Assembly (NCBI RefSeq): GCF_013368755.1 | Contig: NC_049566.1 | Location: 2,232,001 to 2,296,000 of the forward strand | Direction: 5' to 3' | DNA length: 64,000 nucleotides | DNA from: Talaromyces rugulosus | Taxonomy: Eukaryota > Ascomycota > Eurotiomycetes > Eurotiales > Trichocomaceae | Shown here: positions 44,318-54,985 of the stretch, piece by piece | Layout: every line of letters starts with the position of its first letter | Numbering within the stretch: the first letter of the stretch is position 1 | The notes under the pieces: model-generated | Told to the model about the DNA's origin: nothing | Databases searched by the model: none | What the model saw: the letters and a program-made list of their open reading frames with translations, nothing else | Translations under genes and position numbers: made by a program

Positions 44318-45185
44318 CTAGGCGGCCTCTATATCCTTTCGCAAACGATATATGAGGCTCTCAATCTGCTTTATCTCGTTTATTGTCGTGACAAGCTGCG
44401 GTATGTCGCTGTTGACAGATTCCGTGAAAGATGTTTGCGCAGTTCTCAAAGATGGCGGTACCAGAATGCCATACCAAGATATAGGGTCGTCAGACCGAAA
44501 ACGCTTGATTTTGGGGGTTTTTATTTCTTCAGCAGGGTTTTCTTTGGAATCTTGGTTTTCCGGTAATGTTGGAGGAGTTGTGGTCCTTGTATCCTGGCCT
44601 TCGTCCTCGGTCTCTAAAGTTTCGTGTTCTCCGTTGGCTTTTTCAGATTCAAGAGTCGTCTTGTCGGATTCCTGAGTGGTGCCCTTGTCTTCATCTTTGG
44701 GTAGAATCGAATTGTATTCTACGTTGATTTCGATTTGTTCTCCCAATGGCTGCTTTGTTTTTGCCTGCAGGTCTTGCCACTCCTGGGTCGTAATGTGTCT
44801 TAATCATAGTTAACTAAACTGCTCCCTGCTCCACAGAATTTTTGGTAGTCTCACAATCTTCGTGTCGCCTTCATGCGCTCATCATAGAAATCTTCGCCAA
44901 ACCGTCGACTAGGCGAGCAGTAGTTGGCATGTGTAAGTGAAAAAAATCCCTTTTTGACCTCGTTAGGCTAGTCGAGGTACGTATTCTGTCAAGTCATAGG
45001 AAACATACCGAGGATAAGTTCTTCCCAAGTTTCTTTTGTAGAGCTTGGTAATTATCAATCAACTGAAGATATCGTTCGAGAAGATTGTCGAGTTCTTGCA
45101 CTTTATCGGTCGCGATATATTTAGCTACTTTGACGGGCTCCACGGAGACTTCGCGAGACAGTGGTGGCGTTGGGACTTGTGCCAT
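44318..45185 (-). CDS. VMA22: V-ATPase assembly factor Vma22 (CCDC115 homologue)
   Basis: Exons 45009-45185, 44855-44949 and 44318-44798 give 250 residues. The N-terminal coiled coil LDNLLERYLQLIDNYQALQ, the conserved LSSGFFSLTHANYCSP joined across intron 1, then RFGEDFYDERMKATRR, and the C-terminal ISWYGILVPPSLRTAQTSF with a final leucine-rich helix are the CCDC115/Vma22 signature. In yeast, Vma22 works with Vma12 and Vma21 in the ER to assemble the V0 sector. The middle (about 130-185) is an acidic Glu/Thr linker typical of fungal copies. The start at 45185 is chosen because upstream in-frame sequence is low-complexity Asn-rich. It is head to head with ISD11, sharing 614 bp. Confidence 0.88.
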
Positions 45186-45799
45186 TGCTGCCTCGAAACT
45201 AGTTAAAATATCAACCACGCAGGAAAAATTTTCGTAAACCGATGACTGGCGTTTGTTGTTGTTGTTGTGTTTGTTGTCGGGGTTTATCTCCCAAGACAGC
45301 GATGACGTTTCCCTACAAGGCAAATATAGCCGGCGCCACATAAGTCCGACTCCGCCGCGGAGAGTGCGGAGCGAGCCCAATTTATTATTCATGATCAAAC
45401 CTAAAAAAAAAAAGGACTTGCTGACCTGTATCGCAAATTTGGAAGTGGTGAGTATTCTCTGACCCCTATAATACAGCTATTCCGATGCGAAAAACTGATG
45501 ATACTTGTGACCTTTAGCTGATTTCGCCGGTCCTGTCGCAGTTTGAAGAAAAACCGAAAGCCAAATCCATCTCCATGCGCCACCTTGGTTTTTGCTGTTT
45601 CCATAGATATACGACGCAGTGACATCCGACTTGCTCTCATCTTTAAGGCTCAAGCTTTGTTTCGATAACACGAAGAGCCTAGGTCTGATTGCCCTGTGCA
45701 AGCACCAACTATCCAGCGAACGAGGGATACCACGACCAACCCATCTGTATAACGGTCAACTTGCTTTATAAAACTTCGTTTCTCAATCCGCTTTTCAAA
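45186..45799. promoter_or_regulatory. Divergent promoter region, VMA22 / ISD11
   Basis: 614 bp between the two start codons. Contains a GTT/TTG-repeat stretch at 45251-45274 and a run of A at 45401-45412. It must serve two housekeeping genes, one for the V-ATPase and one for Fe-S clusters. Confidence 0.6.
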
Positions 45800-46411
45800 A
45801 TGTCTGTTACGGCGCTACCTCGCGACACCGCCTATCAAGTGCGGTCTTTGGTATGTGATAAATTTGCTCGCTCTCCCAACAGTGACGGATGATCGCAACT
45901 GAGATTGATGATGACAAAACTAACGATACGGGCTTTGGGTTCAGTTTCGCTCCTTACTCCGCCAATCTTCGCAATTCTCCAGTTATAACTTCCGGGAATA
46001 CGCTCGGCGAAGGACGAGGGATGCTTTCCGTGAACACCAGAAGGAGAACGAGGAACGCAAGATCCAAGAATTCATACAGAGTGGACTGAAGGAACTAAGG
46101 ATGATGAAAGTAGGTTCCCCTTTGATTTGGGAGAAACAACCAGTTGCCCTTGTTTGGATGGCAAGCTAATAAGTTTGAATAGAGACAAACCACCATTAGT
46201 CAATTCTACCAGCTCGATAGGCTCGTCGTCGAGGGACAGGAGACGGTAAGTGCCTGTGTGAATTGCCTCTAAAATAGATCTAACTGTGTGTAAAGGGCAA
46301 GCAAGTCGGGAATAAAGGTGACATTGTCCGTCAAAAGGATACTGGGTACGTTTGAATCCCCCCAAGCTTACTTCCTTCAAACGCTGACTTGTTCGTTCTA
46401 GCTGGGACTAA
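45800..46411 (+). CDS. ISD11: Isd11 (LYRM4), Fe-S cluster desulfurase partner
   Basis: Five exons, 45800-45850, 45945-46109, 46183-46245, 46296-46345 and 46402-46411, give only 112 residues, so no single frame reveals it. The product reads [20 protein letters not shown], then [20 protein letters not shown], then [20 protein letters not shown] and RLVVEGQET. This matches Isd11: a LYR-type helix start, NFREY, the LxxLKRQxxISQ block and the FDRLVVE-like segment. Isd11 binds and stabilises the cysteine desulfurase Nfs1 with acyl carrier protein in the mitochondrial matrix and is essential for Fe-S cluster assembly in yeast. The LYR tripeptide is LFR here. The last exon codes only two whole residues, W-D, and is the least certain part. 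Confidence 0.85.
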
Positions 46412-46929
46412 GAAGCCTCCTCCTGCTTACTCTCGACATGGAAAGTGTCGAATTGGACTCTGTTCAGTATAGTCTGTTCAGTGGAAGAATACCAAGTCGT
46501 CGTCTGTATACATAGAACTCTATATTCCATCGATTTTTGCATGTTCTTTTGTTAGCAACTGCAAGTTCTCTCTCTACTCAAAATAATAAATACAGCAAAC
46601 ATGTATCTTTGAACACAATCTGTAATTTGTTCGGTTTAATCTCACAATTTAATCACCGATTCGAGGACCATCTAAACCACGCTATTCCTAAACAGGACGT
46701 CACGTGTAGCCTCCAGCGATCATTTGCGACGCTCCTCCGCGCCTGGGCGTATTCAGCAGACCTCGGTCGACCACGCGTTGTCACTTCGACTTAGGGACAT
46801 CGATTCCTAAATTTCTATGCGCATTGCTTAATTTAGTATCGGATAACCATACCTTAACCTTTTTTTTGGCTTTGCGACGCTAATTGAGCTGCACGGGAGC
46901 GTGTTCTACGCCACGCCATACATCCAACC
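46412..46929. other. Intergenic region
   Basis: 518 bp between ISD11 and the acidic unknown gene on the same strand. A T9 run precedes the downstream start. No gene recognised. Confidence 0.5.
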
Positions 46930-49121
46930 ATGGCGCCAACAGTAAGTAGTAGCTCGTTCTTACCAGTTGTTTCAATATTCGATTCATTGAATCGCGCCAT
47001 GTTATACACGCAAGCGTTTTATTCCTGCCGCTAACGTCTGCACAGTTCAGGTCCTCGCGGTCCGGTCGTCAATTTACAGAGAATGCGTCTCGAAGCCGAG
47101 CAGCAGACCACGACGTGTTCGAGGGTCTGCCCATTCGCCGCTGGACCCGTCAGAACCACACCGTTTCTCAAGATGCCCAGATAAATATACCCAGCAACAC
47201 AGGTCGCGAGCCACAGGCCGACTATCCCTTTCCAGAACTGCCCATGCCAAAGGATAGCCATTTGCTAGCACCTCAAAGTCGCGCATTGCTTCGTGCTGCT
47301 CGCGCCGGCTACATTTATCTCCGCGCCCCGTCGAAAGAATCGCAGGCAACAGAGGAGAAAGAACCAGCCGAAACAGACGAGACGGCCAATGTCGCGAAAA
47401 TGGAGAGGAGCTATACGGCTCGGAAATGGTCGCAATTACCGAAGCATGTTGAAGTTCCAGAAGTCGAGTTCTTGGCCAAGAGGAGAGCTGGTTTACCTTC
47501 TCTTTACGGTGCTGCCGGGGCACTTACGGCATCAACGGCGAATTCTGCGCAAAACATGAGGAAAGTCAAGGTGAAGAAGACCGATCCTATTTCAGGCAAT
47601 ATCACCATTTACGACGCCTGGGTTCCAGAGGGGCAAAAAGTCGAAGGCGAGATCAAAGACGAATCCCAAGTGGCCCCTACTCAACAAGATGCCACTGTTA
47701 CCAGGGTAATTCCGCCTCCGGGTACTGTGGTAGATGGCGTTGGGGTTGCAAATGCCGAAGGAGTTGTGGTTGCTCCTCCAGCGCCGGCAGAGTCGCCCTC
47801 CAAACGCTCAGGGCCTCCGCCACCGAAGCGAAAGAACAAAAGCATTGGCGGTAAAAGCCACAAGCGGGTCATGTTCGCACCTGGTGAAGGGGGAGAAGCT
47901 GGCGAAGGAGACTCCATGGTTATTGATGGCGAACAAGACGAAGACATGGAAGACAGCGAAGACGCTATTAAAGCTGAAGAGAAGACGCCAACTGAACAGG
48001 CCCCGCAACCCAGTGAATCAGAACCAACGCCTATGGCTTTGGACCAGTCCGTCACACCAAGCCTTCCACCTCCCGCAGATATCACTACCCCATCATTAAC
48101 TCACGAACCTACACCTTCGACTGATGTGATTTCTCCAGAGAAACCTGTATCATCGCCAGAAAAGCCGTCTCTCGAGGAGACACCAGCGCCTCAGCTTCCT
48201 GCAGATATTCCCAATATGGAGCCTACTACGAATATAGAGCAACAGCCACAATCTCCTGTGCGGCCTCAGTCCGAACAGCTCACCCCCCCAACTCAACCAT
48301 TGACGGCTATGCCAAGTGCCATGGACATTGACAAGGAGCCTGCAGCAACAGTTGATCAAACGCCGAGTGTGGAAACTGAGGTCAAAGCAGAGAACCCTAA
48401 CACACCTATTCCTCCTACTACCGAAAACTCGGTGGGAGATCAACCAGTTGCAACCACTATAGCTCCAGAACCTACACCGCCAAGTGAATCTTTAGCTCCT
48501 GTTGTCGAGCAAGTCGATATTGTCGAGGCTGCTCAGCCAACAAAAGAGGAGCCAGATACCATTCCAGCAGATACAGAAAACGCACAATCCCAACCACCAG
48601 CCGTCGCTACCACTACCGAAGAAGTTGCTCCTTCTCAACCGATCACATCAGAACCGACTCCCCAACCCCCAGCGGCTTCTCTTCCGGAAACCACTGACGC
48701 ACTGAGCAATGTTGAGTCGAACGTTGACGAGAAACCCAAACCGTCGGATAACAATGTTTCTCCCCCTCCTACCCCAGTGACGGAGGCTCCGGCGGATGCT
48801 CCAGAACAGGCAAATCCTGCTGCTTCCGCTCCAGAACCAGAGCCGGTAGCAGCTCCACCTCTGTCTGAGCCTACTACTGATGCTGCTGCACCCATCGCAC
48901 CTGCGCCCGTCGAACCTACACCGACTGTTGAAGCCGCAGTGCCAATCGAAGCCCCGCCAGTCGTGGCCTCTGAGCCCGTCCCTGTAGCTGAACCGGCAGC
49001 AGTCGTTTCCGATGAAAGTAAAGGAGCCGAAGCTTCGCCAGAAGAAAAGCCTGAGCCTGCACCGCACGTCGACGAAACACCCGACCTGCCTACTGAAAAC
49101 CCTCCTCCTGCCGATCAATGA
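46930..49121 (+). CDS. Conserved fungal protein with Pro/Glu-rich disordered tail, function unknown
   Basis: A 12 nt first exon (46930-46941, coding MAPT) joins at a 104 bp phase-0 intron to 47046-49121, giving 695 residues. The first ~160 residues look folded or at least conserved: FRSSRSGRQFTENAS, DVFEGLPIRRWTRQ, DSHLLAPQSRALLRAARAGY, WSQLPKHVEVPEVEFLAKRR and AGLPSLYG. A basic cluster (KRKNKSIGGKSHKR, about residues 249-262) could be a nuclear signal. The remaining two thirds are Pro/Glu/Ala/Thr repeats of the PEPTP, PAPVEPT type with no hydrophobic core, so disordered. No domain is recognised. Nuclear scaffold or chromatin-associated roles are possible but unsupported. Confidence 0.75.
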
Positions 49122-49469
49122 TGATGGCAAATCTTTTGCACAGAGGATGTTTCTGCTGGTGCTCTATTATTTGGCTGTCTCTCAACATAATGTATTATTT
49201 GACGAATATAAGCGTTTTGATTTTCTCTTCCTTTTTTTCCCTGGTTTGATACAGGTGTTTTGCTAAGGGGTATGTACAAGATATGGAAACCGGGCTCAGG
49301 CGGGCTCTTTTTGAAACTTTCAAAAATATTCTATTTTCCATTTTGTATATCTTACATCGACAGGGTATTGGTACATAGGCGAATTCCTTGAAAATCATTG
49401 ACTCATCAAGAAGAGAGAAAAAGAAGAAGAAAAAGAACAAGAAATAAATTTTTCAACGTAACAAGGTCT
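49122..49469. other. Convergent spacer
   Basis: 348 bp between the convergent unknown gene and the NIPA transporter. A purine-rich run (AAGAAGAAAAAGAA type) lies at 49409-49446. No gene recognised. Confidence 0.55.
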
Positions 49470-50865
49470 TCAGTTTGACCTCGTCGCCGTACCTTGCAAC
49501 TCAAAGGCCTCGTCGTCTGCTTCGTCAAGAGGCCTATAATCTGCCTTTTGTCGATGAATTGCATTCTCCTCTTTCTTTGACAATGTCAACACAGCAACAC
49601 CGGTAAAGTCCAAGAGGAAACCGCACACTATGGAGAAGATATTGGTGACGTCGTCGGTATTGATTCCCTTGTAGAAGATGAATGAGGCGGAGAGCGTACA
49701 GGTCGTGAAACCGACATAGAAGATGGCGTTTACTCTGTATCCGGAAATTAGATTTTCGCAAGGACGAAGGAGGACAAACGTACAAAGATGCAGGAAAATG
49801 ACTCATCGCTTTATTCAAATAATGCGTTTGCGTAATCGTCGTAATAACCACAGCAATAAGAAATACATAGGTCGAGGCACTCGTGAATTGGTTGTCGCCG
49901 GCAATCGTGAGTTTCACGGCGATGCTAAAGGCCTTGATGGACATGACCGAGAGTGATCCTACCAAGGAGCAGATGCTAATATAGATAATGGGATTTGTTG
50001 ACCCGCTGCGAGGCGCCAGGCGATAGATTGCGTATATGGTGAAGGCGAGGACAAAGGCGAGATATAGCAAGAATACTTGTGGTCGAGTTTTAGAGAAAAG
50101 AAAACCTTTACGAAACGAGGACGTTCAATGCTTACATGGTTGGGTAGCCAGATTCAATATCTGGTCAATCGTGGTTAACTCTGGATCGGCCGGGGCATGT
50201 AGCACGATAAGAATCGATCCCAACAGGCAGGTTGCGCAGCCAAGACGGCCGACTGTGTTTAGATGTTCCTCGAGAAAGTATGCTCCTAAAATAGCTCTTG
50301 AATATCGGTTAGCTGGTGTTCATTTTTCCTCATAACTTCGAGAGGTTATACCCTATCAAAACGCTCATTGCTCCCATGGGCGTGACCAGCACGGCCGGGG
50401 CAAAAGCATATGCAGCGGTATTCATCAATTCTCCAGAGACAACTGTGATTTTCATGTCAGAAATTAAGAAATTAAGAAATTAAGAAGGAAAAGAGAAACA
50501 TACGGGTGAGAGTGCCACACCACCACAATGGATTTTTAATATACTGGATTCCCGAGCCATCGAATCCATGTCGGTCGGATGATTGTATCAAGCTCTGTTT
50601 GGCAATAGTGTGAGCAGAAAATGCATGATAAAAATCCAAAAGGTGAATATACCTTTTTGGTTATAACATAGCTAGAGCCTAGTCCGTGATATCAGCTAAA
50701 GTTCATCTGTCAGACGAAGCGCATACAAGTGCTTACCAGTTGCGACCGACGATAACATGGCCAAGGCCAGGCCAATAAATCTGCATACATAGCGCAATCA
50801 GCAACGGTATTGTTTTTCTGCGTTGTCCGTGTATCAGCAACATACTTATCATGCGCCGAGCCCAT
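49470..50865 (-). CDS. NIPA-family magnesium transporter (DMT superfamily)
   Basis: Eight exons: 50846-50865, 50737-50780, 50653-50678, 50504-50594, 50352-50442, 50136-50296, 49784-50075 and 49470-49734, 329 residues. All seven introns (49-65 bp) keep frame. Landmarks are [99 protein letters not shown] and [13 protein letters not shown], the classic NIPA/DUF803 pattern with about nine TM helices. The short 20-44 nt exons at the 5' end rebuild the first TM helix, so an ORF-only view would miss the N-terminus. Human NIPA1/2 carry Mg2+; fungal members are inferred to do likewise. The tail after the last helix is polar and acidic ([12 protein letters not shown]), presumably cytosolic. Confidence 0.88.
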
Positions 50866-52005
50866 TTTCTACAAGTATGTCGTGTCCGTTGTGGGCTGAG
50901 GGAGAAACAACAATCGATTAATCCCTCATCGGCACTTTTTTGATCGGGCTGTCGCGTGACCTTTGTTTGGCCGATCAAATGATGTATGGACAAGTCAAGA
51001 TCTTATTCGTGGACAATTTGTTGTGGATATTTACAGTATTCCCAGTCGATGCTTACAGGAACAGGAAATCATGCCAGGTTTCGCGTTTCGAGCTAGGATA
51101 AGCCGCCCTTGGTTACGTATGATAACAGTGTTTCAGAATCTCGCGGGATGATCCTGTGCAAATTACGGTAATTCCATTACACAAATACAACGGTCACGTG
51201 TAATACTATTTTTAGATCTACATGATTAATTGAGCCTCATATAATAATCATTCTAGAACTTATTTAGACTTTACACGAATCGAGTATTCTGTCGTGTTGT
51301 CGTTACAGCCCAAATTCTTGCCCAGGGACTTTCGGGGCACTAACTGTACTCCTGACCCGGTATTGTGATGAGTGCGAGTCGACCACAATATCAATTCATA
51401 GAAACAACGTATGTTGATCATTAATAGCCGTGCCAAAAGATCGAAGGTTCCAGACGCTACATGTAGGCTATCAATAAGGCTAATTACATTGAAAGTTGGC
51501 CCCGAGTCTCTCTATAAAGAGAGAACACTGCCGCCCGTATCGGGCTTTTGCGGTTCTGAATACATCACCGTTACAGGTGTAGAGCCACAAATCAGGATTC
51601 GCACCCAATGTGACCGCCTTTTGGGAGGCTTTGTTCATGTATGCTGAATAGCTCCGCCTAGAACAAAGCATTGCTAGGTTTATGTTTGTGGCGCATAAAC
51701 AAAGGGGATACATATCGGTTGATATAGCGGATCTTTCCAATGTTGTTCCGCAATTAATCAAAGTTTGGTATAGAAATAATAGTCTGTACTCTCATCAATT
51801 TTAGAGCTGCCGTCAGTGCTCAATATTCCTTCTTCCACCGAACCACGACTTCGAACCTCATCACTCTCAGAGACTTCGACTACATGTACAAGGCGCTAAT
51901 ATTTCGGGCCTAGGAGAAACGAATACTTGCAAGGTACAACATTATTCCGTTTCTAGATACTATGTCTAACTAAAAAAGGCGCTTTACTTGTAGGCCAAGG
52001 AGAAA
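50866..52005. other. Divergent intergenic region
   Basis: 1.14 kb. ORFs of 60-93 codons inside have no recognisable motifs and no conserved splice extensions. No RNA gene seen. Confidence 0.5.
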
Positions 52006-53034
52006 ATGGAACTTGGAAGTTGCATGATGCCCGATTCCACTGATTACGAAGCGTGGTTCATGCAGGCAGAAGAGGTAAGAAAGCAAGCAGAGGACGATAC
52101 CAGCCAGGCAGTGGAGCATATGCGGGAAAAAAACTTTGAGACTCGAGACCACGCCTGTAAAAGTGATGCACAGGCACATCTACGGATTTGGGAGAAGACT
52201 TCAGGTCACATAGTCCCTGGAAGTGAAGATCACCCAAACAGTGTTCTCGGCGAGGGTCCGTCCGGCTCGAATCATGACTCTTCACAAAGCAACCCACAAA
52301 CATTTCGAGCCGACCAATATCGTCCTCATATTTATGGATTCTGCACACAAAGCTGCCTCCTTGGCCTGCAACAGGGCGGCATATTGGATATTCACTGCCC
52401 TAATGTGAAGTTCCACCAGCATGAGGATCAGGGGAATCAACATCCAATCAGTGCCCAAGACTTGGTTCAGATACTTGAGCAGCAGCTTGGTGAGGACTTG
52501 GATCAAGGTGTTACGCCGATGGGAGGCTGTGGATCGTACGCGGCGCCATTCAAAGTCACCTGTATTGCATATGGCTATACTGTTTTCGCTAAAGGAACAA
52601 CGTCACGACGCTGGAAAAGGGTATCACGCGAAGCCGTCATTTACCGTATTCTCCAGCGATTACAAGGATCTGCCGTCCCCGTCTTTCTCGGAAAGATCAA
52701 TTTGGCCATGACGTACTTCCTGCATGGCGCAGGTGCAATTCGTCACATGCTTCTTATGGGCTGGGGAGGCGAGAATATTGAAAATGTCCAGTGCGACAGG
52801 ACCGTCCAAGGTGCCGTCTCACAGGCTAAAGAGGAAATTCTTTCTTTAGGTGTCTTGCATCAGGATCTTCGATCAGCACACATTCTGTGGAATACTGAGC
52901 TGCAAAAGGCCCTGATCATCGATTTCCGTCGATGCAAATTAGATCCACTACCGAGGCATATGCGACCCCAGCCTCCCAAGAGACAACCACACGAGTTGGA
53001 ACTTCCATTAACAAAACGCCTACGTAATGCCTGA
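52006..53034 (+). CDS. Kinase-fold protein of an expanded fungal family, probably degenerate
   Basis: A single exon of 342 residues. The C-terminal half has kinase-like landmarks: YGYTVFAKGTTSRRWKRVSR, EAVIYRILQRLQGSAVPVFL, MLLMGWGGENI, a catalytic-loop-like LGVLHQDLRSAHILWN and ALIIDFRRCKL in the DFG position. This pattern (V/I-P-V-x-L-G, M-x-L-S/G-W-G-G, L-H-x-D-x-x-x-x-N-I-L) is typical of a large family of kinase-like proteins in Aspergillus and Fusarium that often sits in accessory DNA. DFG is DFR, and no clear glycine loop is visible. The N-terminal ~150 residues are polar and unrecognised (EVRKQAEDDTSQAVEHMREK, possibly coiled coil). Whether it is an active kinase is doubtful. No intron is needed. 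Confidence 0.7.
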   Translation: MELGSCMMPDSTDYEAWFMQAEEVRKQAEDDTSQAVEHMREKNFETRDHACKSDAQAHLRIWEKTSGHIVPGSEDHPNSVLGEGPSGSNHDSSQSNPQTFRADQYRPHIYGFCTQSCLLGLQQGGILDIHCPNVKFHQHEDQGNQHPISAQDLVQILEQQLGEDLDQGVTPMGGCGSYAAPFKVTCIAYGYTVFAKGTTSRRWKRVSREAVIYRILQRLQGSAVPVFLGKINLAMTYFLHGAGAIRHMLLMGWGGENIENVQCDRTVQGAVSQAKEEILSLGVLHQDLRSAHILWNTELQKALIIDFRRCKLDPLPRHMRPQPPKRQPHELELPLTKRLRNA

Positions 53035-53429
53035 GTTATAGCTACAGAACGCGCCAGAAAATGTCCAATTAATGGGTCCAGTGAGGCCTCTGCATAGCCT
53101 GCAATACACACATGACTGAATAGTCAGCCATATGCCCAGTTAGTGGACTATTTCACTATCAAATATATACAGAATGAGTAACTCTTTTGACTGGAATCTG
53201 TTCCCGACCATATTGAGTTTTGATTCCTATCATATTCACGAGATATTCTAGAAATATTCGTGTATCAACAATACAAACCGAACTAACCCAAAAAGGAAAT
53301 TTTGGGAATTTGCAGTTTTCTAGTGTTCTCAGCAGCCAATCAGCGTATTTTAGTTTTTCCCCCATATTAATAATCTCCTTGATAGCGGAGAACTTTCTGA
53401 CATCCAAAATTGCTGATTCTACAAAAATC
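53035..53429. other. Intergenic region upstream of the Zn2Cys6 gene
   Basis: 395 bp, no gene recognised. It should contain the promoter of the regulator. Confidence 0.5.
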
Positions 53430-54876
53430 ATGGGAAGAAGTTCCTGGCGTGCTAAAAGTTGTCGAACATGTATCGCAAGAAAGGTCAAGGTAAGAATATC
53501 ATACAAGATTTCTCACAAACGGCGCTGAAGACCTTTAGTGCGATAAAAACCGGCCCCAATGTTTGCGATGCCAGTCATCAGGCAGGGCCTGTGATGGCTA
53601 TCTATATTCAAACCTGTAAGTGCATGGTTTTGTAGGTATTAGAGCCATTCCGACATACTAACTGGCCATGGAGGAGCAGCAGAGAAAGAGTCCAAAGATC
53701 AAGGAGTTTCAGTTTACATGGAAATGAGCAATCCCTAGCAACACGTCAATCGCAAAGACAGCTCATCTCTCAATTTCTAGATGATTATCTTCCACCGCGT
53801 GCATCTGGCTCAGTCTCATATCAATCACCAGTCTACTGGGCTGAGACGTTCTTCAGTTTCCTTGATTCTCAGTCGGCCATCGTCAATGCTTCCCTATCTG
53901 CTCTAACTCTAGCTCACCTAGCCAATTCAAAGTGCGATGCCGCACTAGCACAGCACGGTAGACACCATTACGGTCAAGCAATGCAACAAATCTGCGCACT
54001 ACGACAAGTAGAACATCCCACAACTCTAGTTCGCACAGGCATGATCTTGGCCCTCTACGAGATCTACAACCACCCGCTAGGTTGTGATAACCCATGGCAG
54101 GTACATGTGCAGGGCGCTTATAATCTCATGCGGGAGTTGGAGTTCCCACACCAAGCTCTCAGCAAGCATGACTTCCGTCGACTTTGCACGATTGAGGTAG
54201 GATTACGGCCCTCTAGTCCTTCGGTGATAGTACTAGCACTGACTGTATCCAGTTTCTCCGTCTGTGCATTAGCGGACAAAGCATGGCTTGTCCCAATCTT
54301 TACTTTCAACCAAAAGGACCGTCAGCCGATACATTCGATCGTCTTTTAGAAATCTTGTCCCAGACTACCTACCTACTTGCGACCATGCGACGGAGTTCCT
54401 ATGGTGGGCTAGACAGAAATGGCGCCAATTCCTTATTACAACAATCCGTATACAGCAAAGAAGAACTTTTAACCTGGTTCCATGAATTTCAATCTGAAGA
54501 GGACAGTCGGCCTCTTTTCTTCTCTCAAGATATGACGGACGATACACTAGAAAGGCCGCAAGAGACGATAAATTTTACGAACCCTTCTAGCATACCGCAT
54601 TTGGTCCTATATTGGCTAGGTTTGGTGGCAGTCTATGCTTCAATGGCCAAGGCACTACGTGTCCTCGTTCGGACAGATGAGCGTACATGCTTGAAGGAGA
54701 GACTGGAAACAGCAGAGCTTCTTTGCTATCGCTTCACCAACCGTCTTTCACAATCTCATACAGGATATGTGGGGATGGGTCAAGGGAATACTATATTATT
54801 GATGGCGACATCTTTAGCGGCGCAACAGATCTGTCAAAATTCGCAGGACGAAACAATAATTGTAGCTAACAAATAA
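53430..54876 (+). CDS. Zn2Cys6 fungal transcription factor
   Basis: Exons 53430-53489, 53539-53615, 53680-54196 and 54253-54876 give 425 residues. The N-terminus carries a canonical binuclear zinc cluster with Cys at residues 11, 14, 21, 28, 31 and 38 (C-x2-C-x6-C-x6-C-x2-C-x6-C), including CRTCIARKVKCDKNRPQC joined across intron 1. The rest is the helical fungal regulator domain (SFLDSQSAIVNASLSALTL, then GMILALYEIYNHPL), matching the Fungal_trans_2-like group. The third exon's acceptor is ambiguous (CAGCAG, differing by one codon). It is immediately upstream of a convergent short-chain dehydrogenase. A link to the dehydrogenase, the hydrolase or the mannosidase cluster about 10 kb away is possible but not shown. 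Confidence 0.88.
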
Positions 54877-54985
54877 TTAAGCCTTCGATCAAACAGGTCC
54901 TCACTCCTCATGCCTGTATACCAAGGCTTCCATTCATATAGTATGAAACAGGTCTTTCAAAACCCAAATACATAGTGATAGATAA

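Noticed and set aside
47293..49130. ORFs of 66-160 codons opposite or overlapping the Pro/Glu-rich gene
   Set aside because: Shadows of repetitive PEPT-type codons. The Ser/Arg/Phe-rich products have no recognisable motifs.
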